The notes beneath the pieces were generated by a model that did no database searches, was not told where the DNA came from, and was given only the letters and a program-made list of their open reading frames with translations. A stretch of 64,000 nt of DNA from assembly GCF_900143545.1 (NCBI RefSeq), contig NZ_FREV01000001.1, forward strand, positions 186,001 through 250,000, given 5' to 3'. The stretch comes from Loktanella sp. Alg231-35 (GTDB lineage: Bacteria; Pseudomonadota; Alphaproteobacteria; Rhodobacterales; Rhodobacteraceae). The position numbers and the translations under genes are program-made. Shown piece by piece: positions 1 to 8,796 of the stretch; the first letter of the stretch is position 1, and each line of letters begins with the position of its first letter.

Positions 1-515
1 TCGAGATTGTCGTTAACCTGCAAGGTGATGCACCGCTGACCCCCGCTTGGTTCATCGAGGATCTGGTCGCAGGCCTGCGCGCAAATCCAAAGGCAGATGT
101 AGCCACGCCTGTTTTGCGGACTGATGCGCGCGCGTTGAACGGATTGCTGCTGGACCGCAAAGAAGGGCGGGTTGGCGGCACAACCGCCGTCTTTGGTGCG
201 GATCACAACGCTCTTTATTTCTCAAAAGAAGTTATTCCCTTTCGGGGCAAAACCTATGCCGAGGGCGATGAGACTCCAGTGTTCCACCATGTGGGTGTCT
301 ACGCTTACCGCCCAGATGCGCTCGCGGCTTATGCGGGCTGGCCGACTGGACCGCTGGAACAACTCGAAGGGCTAGAGCAATTGCGCTTTCTTGAGCGGGG
401 CGTGCCGATGCTTTGCGTCGAAGTGGCCGCTAAGGGGCGGCAGTTCTGGGAGTTGAATAACCCAGAGGACGTTCCACTTATCGAAGAAATGCTTGCGGAA
501 ATGGGGCACATGTAA
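1..515 (+). CDS. kdsB: 3-deoxy-manno-octulosonate cytidylyltransferase, 3' part
   Basis: Activates Kdo as CMP-Kdo for lipopolysaccharide inner-core synthesis in the cytoplasm. The gene is cut by the left window edge; the first whole codon is at position 3 and 170 residues are visible. The NLQGDAPLTP stretch at the visible start matches the conserved NVQGDEP substrate motif of KdsB, and NALYFSKEVIPF, HHVGVYAYR and PLEQLEGLEQLRFLE follow in the order typical of the family. KdsB is normally about 250 residues, so roughly 80-90 N-terminal residues lie outside. Identity rests on motif order. Other Kdo/LPS genes (kdsD, lptABC) lie about 8 kb away on the other strand. Confidence 0.88.
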   Translation, partial: EIVVNLQGDAPLTPAWFIEDLVAGLRANPKADVATPVLRTDARALNGLLLDRKEGRVGGTTAVFGADHNALYFSKEVIPFRGKTYAEGDETPVFHHVGVYAYRPDALAAYAGWPTGPLEQLEGLEQLRFLERGVPMLCVEVAAKGRQFWELNNPEDVPLIEEMLAEMGHM

Positions 516-627
516 CTGCTGAATTGTGCTATGCCTTCGCAACTGCACCAAAATTTCTTTGTTGTGTCTTAATGCGATGATGATACGGAAACATGGTTAA
601 ACTAGTGAATTCAGTGAAGGCAAATTA

Positions 628-1515
628 ATGAATAGAAGAGTCTCAAAGGCGATCTTTCCCGTTGCGGGTCTTGGCACGCGGTTCCTTCCAGCGACCAAAT
701 CCGTTCCCAAAGAAATTATGACTTTGGTTGACCGTCCCTTGATCCAATACGCGATTGATGAGGCGCGGGCAGCAGGCATCGAGGACTTTATCTTTGTTAC
801 CTCGCGTGGGAAATCCGCGCTTGAGGATTATTTTGACCTTGCCCCAGATCTGGAATCCGCGTTGGAGCAGAAGGGCAAGACAGAGCTTCTGGAAATTCTG
901 CGGTCAACAAATATGGACAGCGGCACCATTGCCTATCTGCGCCAACACAAGGCGCTTGGTCTTGGTCACGCTGTATCCTGCGCGCGCAAACTCATCGGTG
1001 ATGAACCGTTCGCCGTGATCCTGCCCGATGACGTGATTGCGGCAGAAAAACCCTGCTTGCAGCAGATGGTTGAGGCCTATCAGGATACTGGCGGGGCGAT
1101 GGTTGCCGCGATGGAAGTCGCGCCCGAGCAGACATCATCCTACGGTGTTTTGGACGTTGCCGACCAAAATGGTGCGGTGACCAAGGTGCGCGGTATGGTC
1201 GAAAAGCCAGCGCAGGGCACGGCCCCGTCCAACCTTGCAGTCATTGGCCGTTATATTCTGACCCCGCAGGTCCTTAAGAACATGGATAGCATTGGTAGAG
1301 GCGCTGGAGGTGAAATCCAGCTGACCGACGCCATCGCCCAAGAAATCACCGCCGGGCGTGACGTGTTTGGTTATAGCTTCAAGGGCGAACGCTATGATTG
1401 CGGGTCCAAGGCGGGGTTCTTGCAGGCCACGGTTGCCTTTGCGCTAGCGCGCGACGATTTGCGGGATGATCTGGCTGGTTTTCTGGCAGACTTGCATAAC
1501 GGACAGCAGGCCTAA
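628..1515 (+). CDS. galU: UTP-glucose-1-phosphate uridylyltransferase
   Basis: Makes UDP-glucose from glucose-1-phosphate and UTP, a sugar donor for surface glycans. The 295-residue protein has the GalU-type nucleotidyltransferase signature near residues 8-35 (PVAGLGTRFLPATKSVPKE), a mid-protein GHAVSCARKLIGDEPFAV segment with the LPDD metal site, and MVEKP later; length is normal for GalU. ATG 628 is preceded by a GAAGG-like ribosome site. It sits at the head of a run of glycosyltransferase and sulfotransferase genes that follow within 20 bp or overlap, suggesting co-transcription and that UDP-sugar supply is tied to the glycan made by those genes. Confidence 0.95.
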   Translation: MNRRVSKAIFPVAGLGTRFLPATKSVPKEIMTLVDRPLIQYAIDEARAAGIEDFIFVTSRGKSALEDYFDLAPDLESALEQKGKTELLEILRSTNMDSGTIAYLRQHKALGLGHAVSCARKLIGDEPFAVILPDDVIAAEKPCLQQMVEAYQDTGGAMVAAMEVAPEQTSSYGVLDVADQNGAVTKVRGMVEKPAQGTAPSNLAVIGRYILTPQVLKNMDSIGRGAGGEIQLTDAIAQEITAGRDVFGYSFKGERYDCGSKAGFLQATVAFALARDDLRDDLAGFLADLHNGQQA

Positions 1516-1533
1516 CGACAGGACAGGGTGCCC

Positions 1534-2559
1534 ATGACAGCTGCCAAAGACCGGCTGAACAGTTTTGGGCACGCCTATCGGCTTCGTTGGAAGCGGCGGC
1601 GGTTGTTGTTTCGCATCTGGCGCAAGCGACGCCAGATTGCCGTCCGCTCTGACAAAACAAAGCAGATTTCACCTGACGCAATCCTCGCCTTTGCGACGAT
1701 ACGCAATGAGATGCTGCGCCTGCCATACTTCCTTGCGCACTACCGTAAGCTGGGCGTTGATCACTTTCTGATCGTGGACAATGACAGCGACGATGGGACG
1801 GCGGCGTATCTGGCACAGCAGCCGGATGTCTCTGTTTGGCATACATCGCGCAGCTACCGTTTAGCGCGGTTTGGCATGGATTGGGTGGGATGGCTGTTGT
1901 GGCAATTTGGGCATGGCCACTGGTGTCTGACCGTCGATGCGGATGAACTGCTGGTCTACCCGCAAAGCGCGGAACGTGATTTGAAATCACTGACCGCTTG
2001 GCTGGATAAGCGGGGCCGGACGAGTTTCGGCGCGATGATGTTGGACCTTTATCCCAAAGGACCACTGGAGGATGTAACCTATGCGCCGGGGGATGATCCG
2101 ACGCGCGTGCTGAATTGGTTTGATCGGGGAAACTATCGGCAACAAACGCACGCATACTATGGCAATCAATGGATTCAGGGCGGTGTCCGGGAACGCGTGT
2201 TTTTTCGCGATGAGCCTGCACGCGCGCCAACCCTGAACAAGACGCCGCTGGTACGGTGGCATTGGCGCTATGCCTATGTTAGTGCGACGCATCAGATATT
2301 GCCGCGGCAATTGCACGACGTGTTCGCCGAGAATACAGCAAGCGGAGCGCTGCTGCACACCAAGTTTTTACCCAACATTGGACAGAAATCTGCGGAAGAA
2401 CTGGTTCGTAAACAGCATTTTGAGAATACGGCGCGATATGAAAGCTATCACCAGCAACTGACCCGCAATCCGGTCCTGTGGCATGAGGGATCTGAAGAAT
2501 ATGTGGGAACTGAGCAACTGGTGGAACTGGGCCTGATATCCAAAGGGGATTGGGTCTGA
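1534..2559 (+). CDS. Glycosyltransferase family 2-like (PF13704 type), copy 1
   Basis: Predicted cytoplasmic glycosyltransferase of 341 residues. A basic N-terminus (residues 15-35) is followed by a GT-A-like core: FATIRNEMLRLPYFLAHYRK, FLIVDNDSDDGT, and a DVD-type metal site in LTVDADELLVYP. The same order (RNE, VDN.S.DGT, DxDE) occurs in Glyco_tranf_2_4 proteins. ATG 1534 is preferred over GTG 1528 because of its better-spaced GGACAGG upstream. Its stop overlaps the likely start of a close paralogue (2550), so it is a tandem duplication. Substrate is unknown; clustering with galU and a sulfotransferase points to a sulfated surface polysaccharide or LPS decoration (inference). Confidence 0.82.
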   Translation: MTAAKDRLNSFGHAYRLRWKRRRLLFRIWRKRRQIAVRSDKTKQISPDAILAFATIRNEMLRLPYFLAHYRKLGVDHFLIVDNDSDDGTAAYLAQQPDVSVWHTSRSYRLARFGMDWVGWLLWQFGHGHWCLTVDADELLVYPQSAERDLKSLTAWLDKRGRTSFGAMMLDLYPKGPLEDVTYAPGDDPTRVLNWFDRGNYRQQTHAYYGNQWIQGGVRERVFFRDEPARAPTLNKTPLVRWHWRYAYVSATHQILPRQLHDVFAENTASGALLHTKFLPNIGQKSAEELVRKQHFENTARYESYHQQLTRNPVLWHEGSEEYVGTEQLVELGLISKGDWV

Positions 2560-3608
2560 TATGCTGGGCAAAACAAGACGATAGGCGACGACGGGCTTTG
2601 GGTATTCTAACATCATATCGGCTGCGGTTGCAGCGGCGGCGCTGGCGCTTGCGGGCCAAGCACAAAGCACGCGAGCTGACGGCGGTTGCTGATCGGACCA
2701 GCAAGATTGCCCCGAATGATATCCTGCTGTTCAGCACCTTCCGGAACGAAGACGTGCGCCTGCCCTATTTTCTGGATTACTATCGCAACCTTGGCATCAA
2801 TCACTTCCTGATGGTCGATAACGGCAGTGAAGATGGCGGGCAGACCTTTATGAAGGACCAGCCTGACGTGTCGCTTTGGACCACCGACGCGGGGTATGGC
2901 GATGCCCGTTTCGGGATGGATTGGCTGACCCATCTGCAGGGCAAATATGCCCCCGGTCATTGGGCACTGACCGTTGATGTGGACGAGTTCTTTGTCTACC
3001 CGTTCTGCGATACGCGCCCTTTGCGTGGTCTAGCCGATTGGCTGGACGCATCCGAGGTGCGGTCTTTCGGGGCGATGTTACTGGATATGTATCCCAAGGG
3101 TCCCGTCGGGCACACATCATACGAAAGAGGGGCCGATCCGTTTGAAGTGTTAAACTGGTTTGATCCGGGCAACTACATCATTTCACGCAATCCGCTGTTG
3201 CAAAACCTGTGGATCCAAGGCGGCCCGCGCGCACGGACCTTCTTTGCCAGCAAGCCAAAACAGGCACCTGCGCTGAACAAAATACCGTTCGTGAAATGGC
3301 AAAGCCCCTACGCCTACGTCAGTTCGACCCATATGATGCTGCCGCGCGGCCTGAACCTTGTTTATGACCAGCAAGGTGGGGAAAAGGCCTCTGGCGTGTT
3401 GTTACATGCCAAGTTCCTGAACACTTTCGCAGATCGTGCATCGCATGAGGCTGCGCGCGCCGAACACTACAGGGATGGGAGTGAATACAAGTCTTATGCC
3501 GAACGCCATGGTGCCGATCCTGATCTGTGGTGTCAGTGGAGCGAGAAATACATCAACTGGCGACAACTCGAAGTGTTGGGGCTGATGTCCAAGGGGAACT
3601 GGGCATGA
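2550..3608 (+). CDS. Glycosyltransferase family 2-like (PF13704 type), copy 2
   Basis: Paralogue of the preceding gene, sharing FSTFRNEDVRLPYFLDYYRN, FLMVDNGSEDGG, ALTVDVDEFFVYP and a C-terminal LGLMSKGNWA that matches LGLISKGDWV of copy 1. The start is uncertain. TTG 2550 keeps the frame open but is very close to the AAGGGG ribosome site. By analogy with its neighbours an ATG at 2561, just after the upstream stop, would be expected, but that ATG runs into a stop after seven codons. Loss of one A in the AAAA run at 2570-2573 would join ATG 2561 to the main frame. TTG 2598 is a third option. The downstream gene overlaps by ATGA at 3605. Confidence 0.8.
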   Translation: MGLICWAKQDDRRRRALGILTSYRLRLQRRRWRLRAKHKARELTAVADRTSKIAPNDILLFSTFRNEDVRLPYFLDYYRNLGINHFLMVDNGSEDGGQTFMKDQPDVSLWTTDAGYGDARFGMDWLTHLQGKYAPGHWALTVDVDEFFVYPFCDTRPLRGLADWLDASEVRSFGAMLLDMYPKGPVGHTSYERGADPFEVLNWFDPGNYIISRNPLLQNLWIQGGPRARTFFASKPKQAPALNKIPFVKWQSPYAYVSSTHMMLPRGLNLVYDQQGGEKASGVLLHAKFLNTFADRASHEAARAEHYRDGSEYKSYAERHGADPDLWCQWSEKYINWRQLEVLGLMSKGNWA

Positions 3609-5308
3609 CGCTGGGTGTGATCATGCTGGTGCACAACGCTTTTGAGCGCGCCGAACAGATGGCGCGCCACTGGACGGATGCGGGTTGCCCGGTGGTGATC
3701 CATGTCGACAGCAACGTTGCGGCCACCGACTATGATCGGTTTGTGCAAGTGTTGGGCGGGATCGAGACTCTGCGCTTCTCTAAGCGGCACAGATGTGAAT
3801 GGGGCACCTGGGAAATGGTGGTTGCCACGCAAGATGCCGCCACGCTGATGCTGGAAGAGTTTGCAGACGTCAGTCACGTCTACCTTGCCTCTGGCGCCTG
3901 CCTGCCGCTGCGGCCATTGGCCGAGCTTTGTGAATACCTTGATCGGCATCCCGACACGGATTTCATTGAAAGTGCGACAACCGCAGATGTACCTTGGACG
4001 GTCGGTGGGCTGGACCGCGAGCGGTTCACGCTGCGGTTTCCCTTTGCATGGAAAAAGCATCGGCGCATCTTTGACGGGTTCGTCCGCGCGCAGCAGCTTG
4101 TCAGGTACAAGCGCAGCATTCCCGAAGGGCTGGTACCGCATATGGGGTCGCAGTGGTGGTGCCTGACCAGGCAAACCCTTGATGCGATCCTCAGGGACCG
4201 AAACCGTGACAGATATGACCGGTATTTTCGGCAGGTCTGGATTCCCGATGAAAGCTATTACCAAACACTGACGCGGCTTCATGCGCGCCGGGTAGAAAGC
4301 CGCTCACTCACCCTGTCGAAGTTCGACTTTCAGGGCAAACCACACATCTTTTTCGATGACCATCTAGAGCTTTTGCAACGCTCTGGCTGCTTTGTTGCGC
4401 GCAAGATCTGGCGGCATGCAGGGCTGCTTTACCGCAATTTCCCTCGGCCCGCCGACCCCGAACGCGCGAAGGCCGAGCCTCGCACAGGAACCGTTGACCG
4501 CCTGTTCTCCCATGCCGTTGAGCGGCGGACGTTAGGGCGGCCGGGACTTTACATGCAAAGCCGCTTTCCCAACAGAGAAAGCCAGAACAGTTTCGCGGCG
4601 GCACCCTATGCTGTCTTGCAAGGGTTTGATGATATCTTTCCTGCGTTCCAGCCTTGGTTAACCAAACAAACCGGGGCCGCTGTGCATGGCCGGTTGTTTG
4701 CCAAGGACAGGGCGCATTTTGCCGACGACAGCACCGTCTATCGTGGGGGCATTTCTGACAATGCGCGTTTGCGCGACTATAACGGCAGCATGTTCCTGAC
4801 CAACCTGATCTGGAACGCACGCGATCTGCACCACTGTTTTCAGTTTGGACCAACCGACAGTCAGGACATCCGCTGGACCGTTGCAAAAGACACCAATGCA
4901 AGTATCTGGGTCGTTTCGGGCGCATGGTCGGTGCCGCTGTTCCTTTCTGGCCGTTCCGCCGGAGAGATGCGCACAGAGGCCGCGCGATTGCAGCAGATCG
5001 AAGCAAAGTTCCTGAAATCCCTGCGGTCGCCAAATGCCCGCGCGCGGATCCATATCACGACGCTCTCTGACTTTATCGAAGCGCCGATGGAAACCCTGCA
5101 AACCATCATTGATGACATCGCAGGCCATAAGGGTAATGCCTTGGCTGAAGTGCCAAAGATGGCTGATCTGACCGGGTTGCCTGAGTTTCTACAGGACCTC
5201 AAAAATCAGGGGATGCATCCCTTTCTTACCGGCGACATCACCGAACAAAGTACACAACCGGCCGCAGGGACGGCGCGCCGCAAACCCTATGTGATCTCGC
5301 GGAAATGA
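3605..5308 (+). CDS. Beta-1,6-GlcNAc-transferase-like protein with DUF5928
   Basis: A 567-residue protein. The first ~250 residues look like the Core-2/I-branching (Branch, GT14-like) fold: LGVIMLVHNAFERAEQMARH, VVIHVDSN, VYLASGACLPLR, DFIESA, and SQWWCLTRQTLDAIL followed by IPDESYYQTL. The C-terminal half (about 300-560) matches what I recall as DUF5928, seen in Rhodobacterales fused to this domain. ATG 3605 overlaps the previous stop (ATGA) and has AAGGGG upstream, so the longer frame from 3527 is not used. It overlaps the sulfotransferase by 4 bp, supporting one transcript. Family membership is by recall of motifs; the acceptor is unknown. Confidence 0.8.
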   Translation: MTLGVIMLVHNAFERAEQMARHWTDAGCPVVIHVDSNVAATDYDRFVQVLGGIETLRFSKRHRCEWGTWEMVVATQDAATLMLEEFADVSHVYLASGACLPLRPLAELCEYLDRHPDTDFIESATTADVPWTVGGLDRERFTLRFPFAWKKHRRIFDGFVRAQQLVRYKRSIPEGLVPHMGSQWWCLTRQTLDAILRDRNRDRYDRYFRQVWIPDESYYQTLTRLHARRVESRSLTLSKFDFQGKPHIFFDDHLELLQRSGCFVARKIWRHAGLLYRNFPRPADPERAKAEPRTGTVDRLFSHAVERRTLGRPGLYMQSRFPNRESQNSFAAAPYAVLQGFDDIFPAFQPWLTKQTGAAVHGRLFAKDRAHFADDSTVYRGGISDNARLRDYNGSMFLTNLIWNARDLHHCFQFGPTDSQDIRWTVAKDTNASIWVVSGAWSVPLFLSGRSAGEMRTEAARLQQIEAKFLKSLRSPNARARIHITTLSDFIEAPMETLQTIIDDIAGHKGNALAEVPKMADLTGLPEFLQDLKNQGMHPFLTGDITEQSTQPAAGTARRKPYVISRK

Positions 5309-6732
5309 GCAGGTTTGACAGTTTCATCCTGCTTGCGGAAATGCGGACGGGGTCCAATTTCCTAGAAGCCAACCTGAACATGATCGATGGCATCACTTGC
5401 CATGGCGAGGCGTTCAACCCGGCATTTGTGGGATATCCTAAGACAGATGCCCTATTGGGAATTGACCGCGAAGCGCGTGAGAATGACCCAGATGCGCTAT
5501 TGGAAAATATCAGGCAAAGCGACGCGTTGGGTGGCTTCCGGTTCTTCAACGACCATGACCCAAGGGTGTTGAGCACCTGCATTGATGATCCCCGATGCGC
5601 CAAGATTATCCTCACACGTAATCCCGTTGATAGTTTTATCAGTTGGAAGATTGCGCAGGCCACGGGACAGTGGAAACTAACCAACGCCACCCATGCCAAA
5701 TCCCACCAGGTGGCGTTCGAACCGGAGGCGTTTGAGACGCATCTGGAGGCGATTCAGGCCTTTCAAACCCGCGTTCAACGGGCGTTGCAGGTGTCCGGTC
5801 AGACGGCGTTCTATATCAATTACGATGATCTACGCGACGTTGATGTCATCAATGGTCTGGCGCAGTTTCTTGGTGCAAAGGGGCGCTTGCCTAACATCAA
5901 CAAGAAGCTGAAAAAGCAAAACCCAGCCCCGCTGGACCAGAAGGTCAGCAACTTTGATGAAATGCAGAAGGCCCTGCGCCAGTTGGATCGGTTTGATTTG
6001 GGGCGTACCCCCCATTTTGAGCCCAAACGCGGACCAGCGGTGCCGACCTATGTGGCGGCAGCGCAATCCGGGCTGTTATACATGCCATTGCGATCCGGGC
6101 CTGATGTGGCAGTACAGGCTTGGCTGACCGGGCTGGATGGCGTGGACGAAGGGCAGTTGCTGACCAAGCTCTCGCAAAAGACCCTGCGTAGATGGCAGTC
6201 AGACCATAAACCGCACCGCAGTTTCACCGTCCTGCGCCATCCGGTAGCGCGCGCGCATGCCGCATTCTGCGACCGTATCTTGGGCGACAGACCGGGCAGT
6301 TTCCCCGAGATCAGGGCTAACCTGCGCAAGGTGCATAACCTGCCACTGCCAGAGCATGTGCCGGATCTGACCGATCCCGGCTATGACATTGCGGGTCACA
6401 AGGCGGCGTTTCACGGGTTTCTTGGCTTCTTGCGCAGTAACTTGGCTGGCCAAACCAGCATCCGGGTTGATCCTGCCTGGGCGGGGCAACTGACCTTACT
6501 ACACGGCATCGCGCAGTTGGTGCCGCCAGATTTGATCTTGCGAGAAGAAACATTGGCGAATGATCTGACGGCATTGGCGGCACAGATCGGACGCGACGCG
6601 CCTGTATTGGGGGATACGGATCACCCTCAGACTGCTTTGCTGCGCCAGATCTACGACAGTAACACAGAGAAAGCAGCGCGGGCGGCTTACGCCCGCGACT
6701 ATACTGTTTTTGGATTTGAGGATTGGGCCTAA
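5305..6732 (+). CDS. NodH-like sulfotransferase with two tandem modules
   Basis: Predicted PAPS-dependent sulfotransferase, 475 residues. The N-terminal module has a P-loop-like 5'-phosphosulfate site, EMRTGSNFLEANL (residues 12-24), and a 3'-phosphate site, IILTRNPVDSFISW (101-114). A second module follows, with a degenerate first motif (MPLRSGPDVAV, 260-270) and a good second motif, FTVLRHPVARAHAAF (307-321). The double size suggests duplication, the second half perhaps having lost full PAPS binding. ATG overlaps the previous gene by ATGA and its stop overlaps the ptsN stop on the other strand by 3 bp. Context implies sulfation of the glycan built by the upstream transferases. Confidence 0.82.
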   Translation: MSRFDSFILLAEMRTGSNFLEANLNMIDGITCHGEAFNPAFVGYPKTDALLGIDREARENDPDALLENIRQSDALGGFRFFNDHDPRVLSTCIDDPRCAKIILTRNPVDSFISWKIAQATGQWKLTNATHAKSHQVAFEPEAFETHLEAIQAFQTRVQRALQVSGQTAFYINYDDLRDVDVINGLAQFLGAKGRLPNINKKLKKQNPAPLDQKVSNFDEMQKALRQLDRFDLGRTPHFEPKRGPAVPTYVAAAQSGLLYMPLRSGPDVAVQAWLTGLDGVDEGQLLTKLSQKTLRRWQSDHKPHRSFTVLRHPVARAHAAFCDRILGDRPGSFPEIRANLRKVHNLPLPEHVPDLTDPGYDIAGHKAAFHGFLGFLRSNLAGQTSIRVDPAWAGQLTLLHGIAQLVPPDLILREETLANDLTALAAQIGRDAPVLGDTDHPQTALLRQIYDSNTEKAARAAYARDYTVFGFEDWA

Positions 6733-7193
6733 GCTGCTTGCGAAGCCTGTACTTCGGTCAGGATCGCATGCAGCGTACTGGCGTCACTGTTCGCGCGCAG
6801 TTTGGCACAAGTGCCGTGGTCGCGCAGGGTGCGCGAGACAAGTGCGAGCGCTTTGAGGTGATCGACGCCAGCATTTTCGGGGGCAATTAGGGCAAAAACC
6901 AGATCAACCGGCTGCCGGTCAACGGACTCAAAGCTCAGCGGTTTTTCGAGGCGCAGGAACAAGCCAATCACCTGATCCACATTCGCCAGTCGTGCGTGGG
7001 GCAGTGCCACGCCCTGCCCCACGCCTGTTGGTCCCAGACCTTCGCGTTCGATCAGCGCATCAATGACGCCGCCCGCATTCAGGCCATGGCTGGCCTCGGC
7101 CAGTTCGCCAAGATCATGAAAGAGGCGTTTCTTGCTAGTGCAAGACGCAATAGATTTAACCGCATTCGGCTTTAGGAGGGTGCCAAGTTGCAT
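6729..7193 (-). CDS. ptsN: PTS IIA-like nitrogen-regulatory protein PtsN
   Basis: EIIA-Ntr, phosphoacceptor of the nitrogen PTS, which couples PEP/glutamine status to potassium, stress and cell-envelope control. The 154-residue protein has the IIA pattern: IEREGLGPTGVGQGVALPHA with the phosphorylated His in ALPHARL, followed by VDLVFALIAPE and HLKALALVSRTLRD. It is the last gene of the kdsD-lptCAB-hpf-ptsN set, 29 bp after hpf. It converges on the sulfotransferase gene with overlapping stop codons. Confidence 0.93.
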   Translation of the reverse strand: MQLGTLLKPNAVKSIASCTSKKRLFHDLGELAEASHGLNAGGVIDALIEREGLGPTGVGQGVALPHARLANVDQVIGLFLRLEKPLSFESVDRQPVDLVFALIAPENAGVDHLKALALVSRTLRDHGTCAKLRANSDASTLHAILTEVQASQAA

Positions 7194-7222
7194 TGCGCGT
7201 AACTCTCATCAAGTTGTTGGAA

Positions 7223-7798
7223 TTACCCGGATGTCCGGGGATCTATCCAGCCAATATTTCCATCGTCGCGTCGATACACGACGTTTATTCCACTATGTTT
7301 CTCGTTTCGAAAGACCAGAACTGGAGAGCTAGCGATTTCCATCTGCATTACAGCTTCGCCGACCGAGAGAGACGGAATTTTTGTTTCCATTTCGGCGACA
7401 ATCATCGCGGTTACTGTATCTTGTTCGGCCTTATCCGACTCGTCCGTTGGAGCGAGGATATAGGACCCGGCATCTGAAAGTTCAACAGGTTGTGAACGTT
7501 CTTTGTGATGGTCCTTTAGACGGCGTTTGTAGCGGCGCAACTGTTTGTCCATCTTTTCGGAACTTGCATCAAATGCTGCGTAAATTTCGTGCGCCTTCCC
7601 AGTGGCTTGCGCGTTCAGACCAGTCGAAAGGTGCACAACGGATTCGCAGACGTATTCATTGCCCGACTTTGAAAAAACCACATTCGCTTCGGTCGGTCGG
7701 CCGGCATATTTGCTTAGCATGTCGTCCAACTCGGTGCGCACATGGGTTTGTAGAGCCGCGCCAATGTCGATTTGCTTTCCGCTGATTTGGTAACGCAT
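7223..7798 (-). CDS. hpf: Ribosome hibernation-promoting factor, long form
   Basis: Binds the 30S decoding region and forms inactive 100S ribosome dimers in stationary phase or stress. The S30AE domain covers residues 1-100 (MRYQISGKQIDIG at the start, then KAHEIYAAFDASSEKMDKQLRRYKRR). After a linker, the C-terminal dimerisation domain (130-191) includes PVLVFRNEKHSGINVVYRR.DGNIGWIDP, so this is the long form (191 residues). ATG 7798 has a GGAG ribosome site immediately upstream (AAAAGGAGAAACG). In E. coli rpoN lies between lptB and hpf; here 236 bp of non-coding sequence separates them, giving hpf-ptsN room for its own promoter. Confidence 0.94.
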   Translation of the reverse strand: MRYQISGKQIDIGAALQTHVRTELDDMLSKYAGRPTEANVVFSKSGNEYVCESVVHLSTGLNAQATGKAHEIYAAFDASSEKMDKQLRRYKRRLKDHHKERSQPVELSDAGSYILAPTDESDKAEQDTVTAMIVAEMETKIPSLSVGEAVMQMEIASSPVLVFRNEKHSGINVVYRRDDGNIGWIDPRTSG

Positions 7799-8034
7799 CG
7801 TTTCTCCTTTTTTGGGTCATGACGGCATGATCGCGACGCCTGCCAAGGCAGTCAGTGACCGGACCGTTATGTGAGTGGTAAGTGATAACGCCCTGAATTC
7901 ATTTGCTTTACCAGCATTCTTCGGCGGAGCGCCGATAGACATGCGGGAAAAGATCTCGGGTCAGTCATCACCTACATTTGGCGATGAATCCCTTGGTGTT
8001 GTCAATGATGCAGTGGGGGAATAGCTGAAAAGAA

Positions 8035-8796
8035 TCAGTTCACGCGGAAATTATTGCCAAGATAAACGCGGCGCACGTTTTCGTCCGCGATCACTTCCTG
8101 GGTGGTCCCGCTCATCAGTACTTTGCCGTCATGCAAGATATAGGCGCGGTCCACGATCTGCAGTGTTTCCTGCACGTTATGGTCCGTGATTAACACGCCA
8201 ATACCGCGGTTCTTGAGGTCAGCCACCAGATGGCGGATTTCGCCCACGGCAATCGGGTCAACCCCGGCAAAAGGTTCATCCAGCAACACATACTTCGGGC
8301 CTGCCGCCAAACAGCGCGCAATTTCAACCCGGCGGCGTTCACCACCTGACAGGGCTAGGGCGGATGCGCGACGCAGGTGCTCAATCGAAAACTCCGAGAG
8401 CAATTCTTCCAACCGCTCCCGCTGGCGGTGCTTGCTGCGCACCGCGATTTCGAGGATCGACATAATGTTGTCTTCGACAGTCATGCCGCGAAAAATAGAC
8501 ATCTCTTGCGGCAGGTAACCGATGCCCAACTGAGCCCGGCGATACATTGGCAGCGTCGTCACCTCGCGCCCGTCAATGACGACGCGCCCGCCTTCGGGTG
8601 TCACAAGCCCTGCGATGGAATAAAAACAAGTGGTTTTACCAGAGCCATTTGGACCCAATAGCGCGACGACCTCGCCCCGGCCCAAATCCATGCTGACGTC
8701 GCGGATCACAGGCCGTTTGCGATAGCTTTTGCGCAGGTTGCTGATGTGCAATCCTACGTTGCCATCCTGCACTGAAAGGGTCGGCGCATCGGACAT
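8035..8796 (-). CDS. lptB: LPS export ABC transporter ATPase LptB
   Basis: ATPase of the LptB2FGC complex that extracts LPS from the inner membrane for delivery to LptA. The 253 residues show Walker A GPNGSGKT, Q-loop LPQE, signature LSGGERRRVEIARCLA, Walker B YVLLDEPFAGVDP and switch His in LITDHNVQ, in the LptB pattern. The start overlaps the lptA stop by one base. The permeases lptF/lptG are not in the window. Confidence 0.97.
   Translation of the reverse strand: MSDAPTLSVQDGNVGLHISNLRKSYRKRPVIRDVSMDLGRGEVVALLGPNGSGKTTCFYSIAGLVTPEGGRVVIDGREVTTLPMYRRAQLGIGYLPQEMSIFRGMTVEDNIMSILEIAVRSKHRQRERLEELLSEFSIEHLRRASALALSGGERRRVEIARCLAAGPKYVLLDEPFAGVDPIAVGEIRHLVADLKNRGIGVLITDHNVQETLQIVDRAYILHDGKVLMSGTTQEVIADENVRRVYLGNNFRVN

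Noticed and set aside
1379..2230. Minus-strand frame of 283 codons opposite galU and GT copy 1
   Set aside because: Shadow frame; Pro/Arg/Ser-rich low-complexity translation and no ribosome site.
7799..8034. Sigma-54 promoter before hpf
   Set aside because: A TTGGCAGGCGTCGC stretch looks similar, but the GG to GC spacing is 10 instead of 12 bases.
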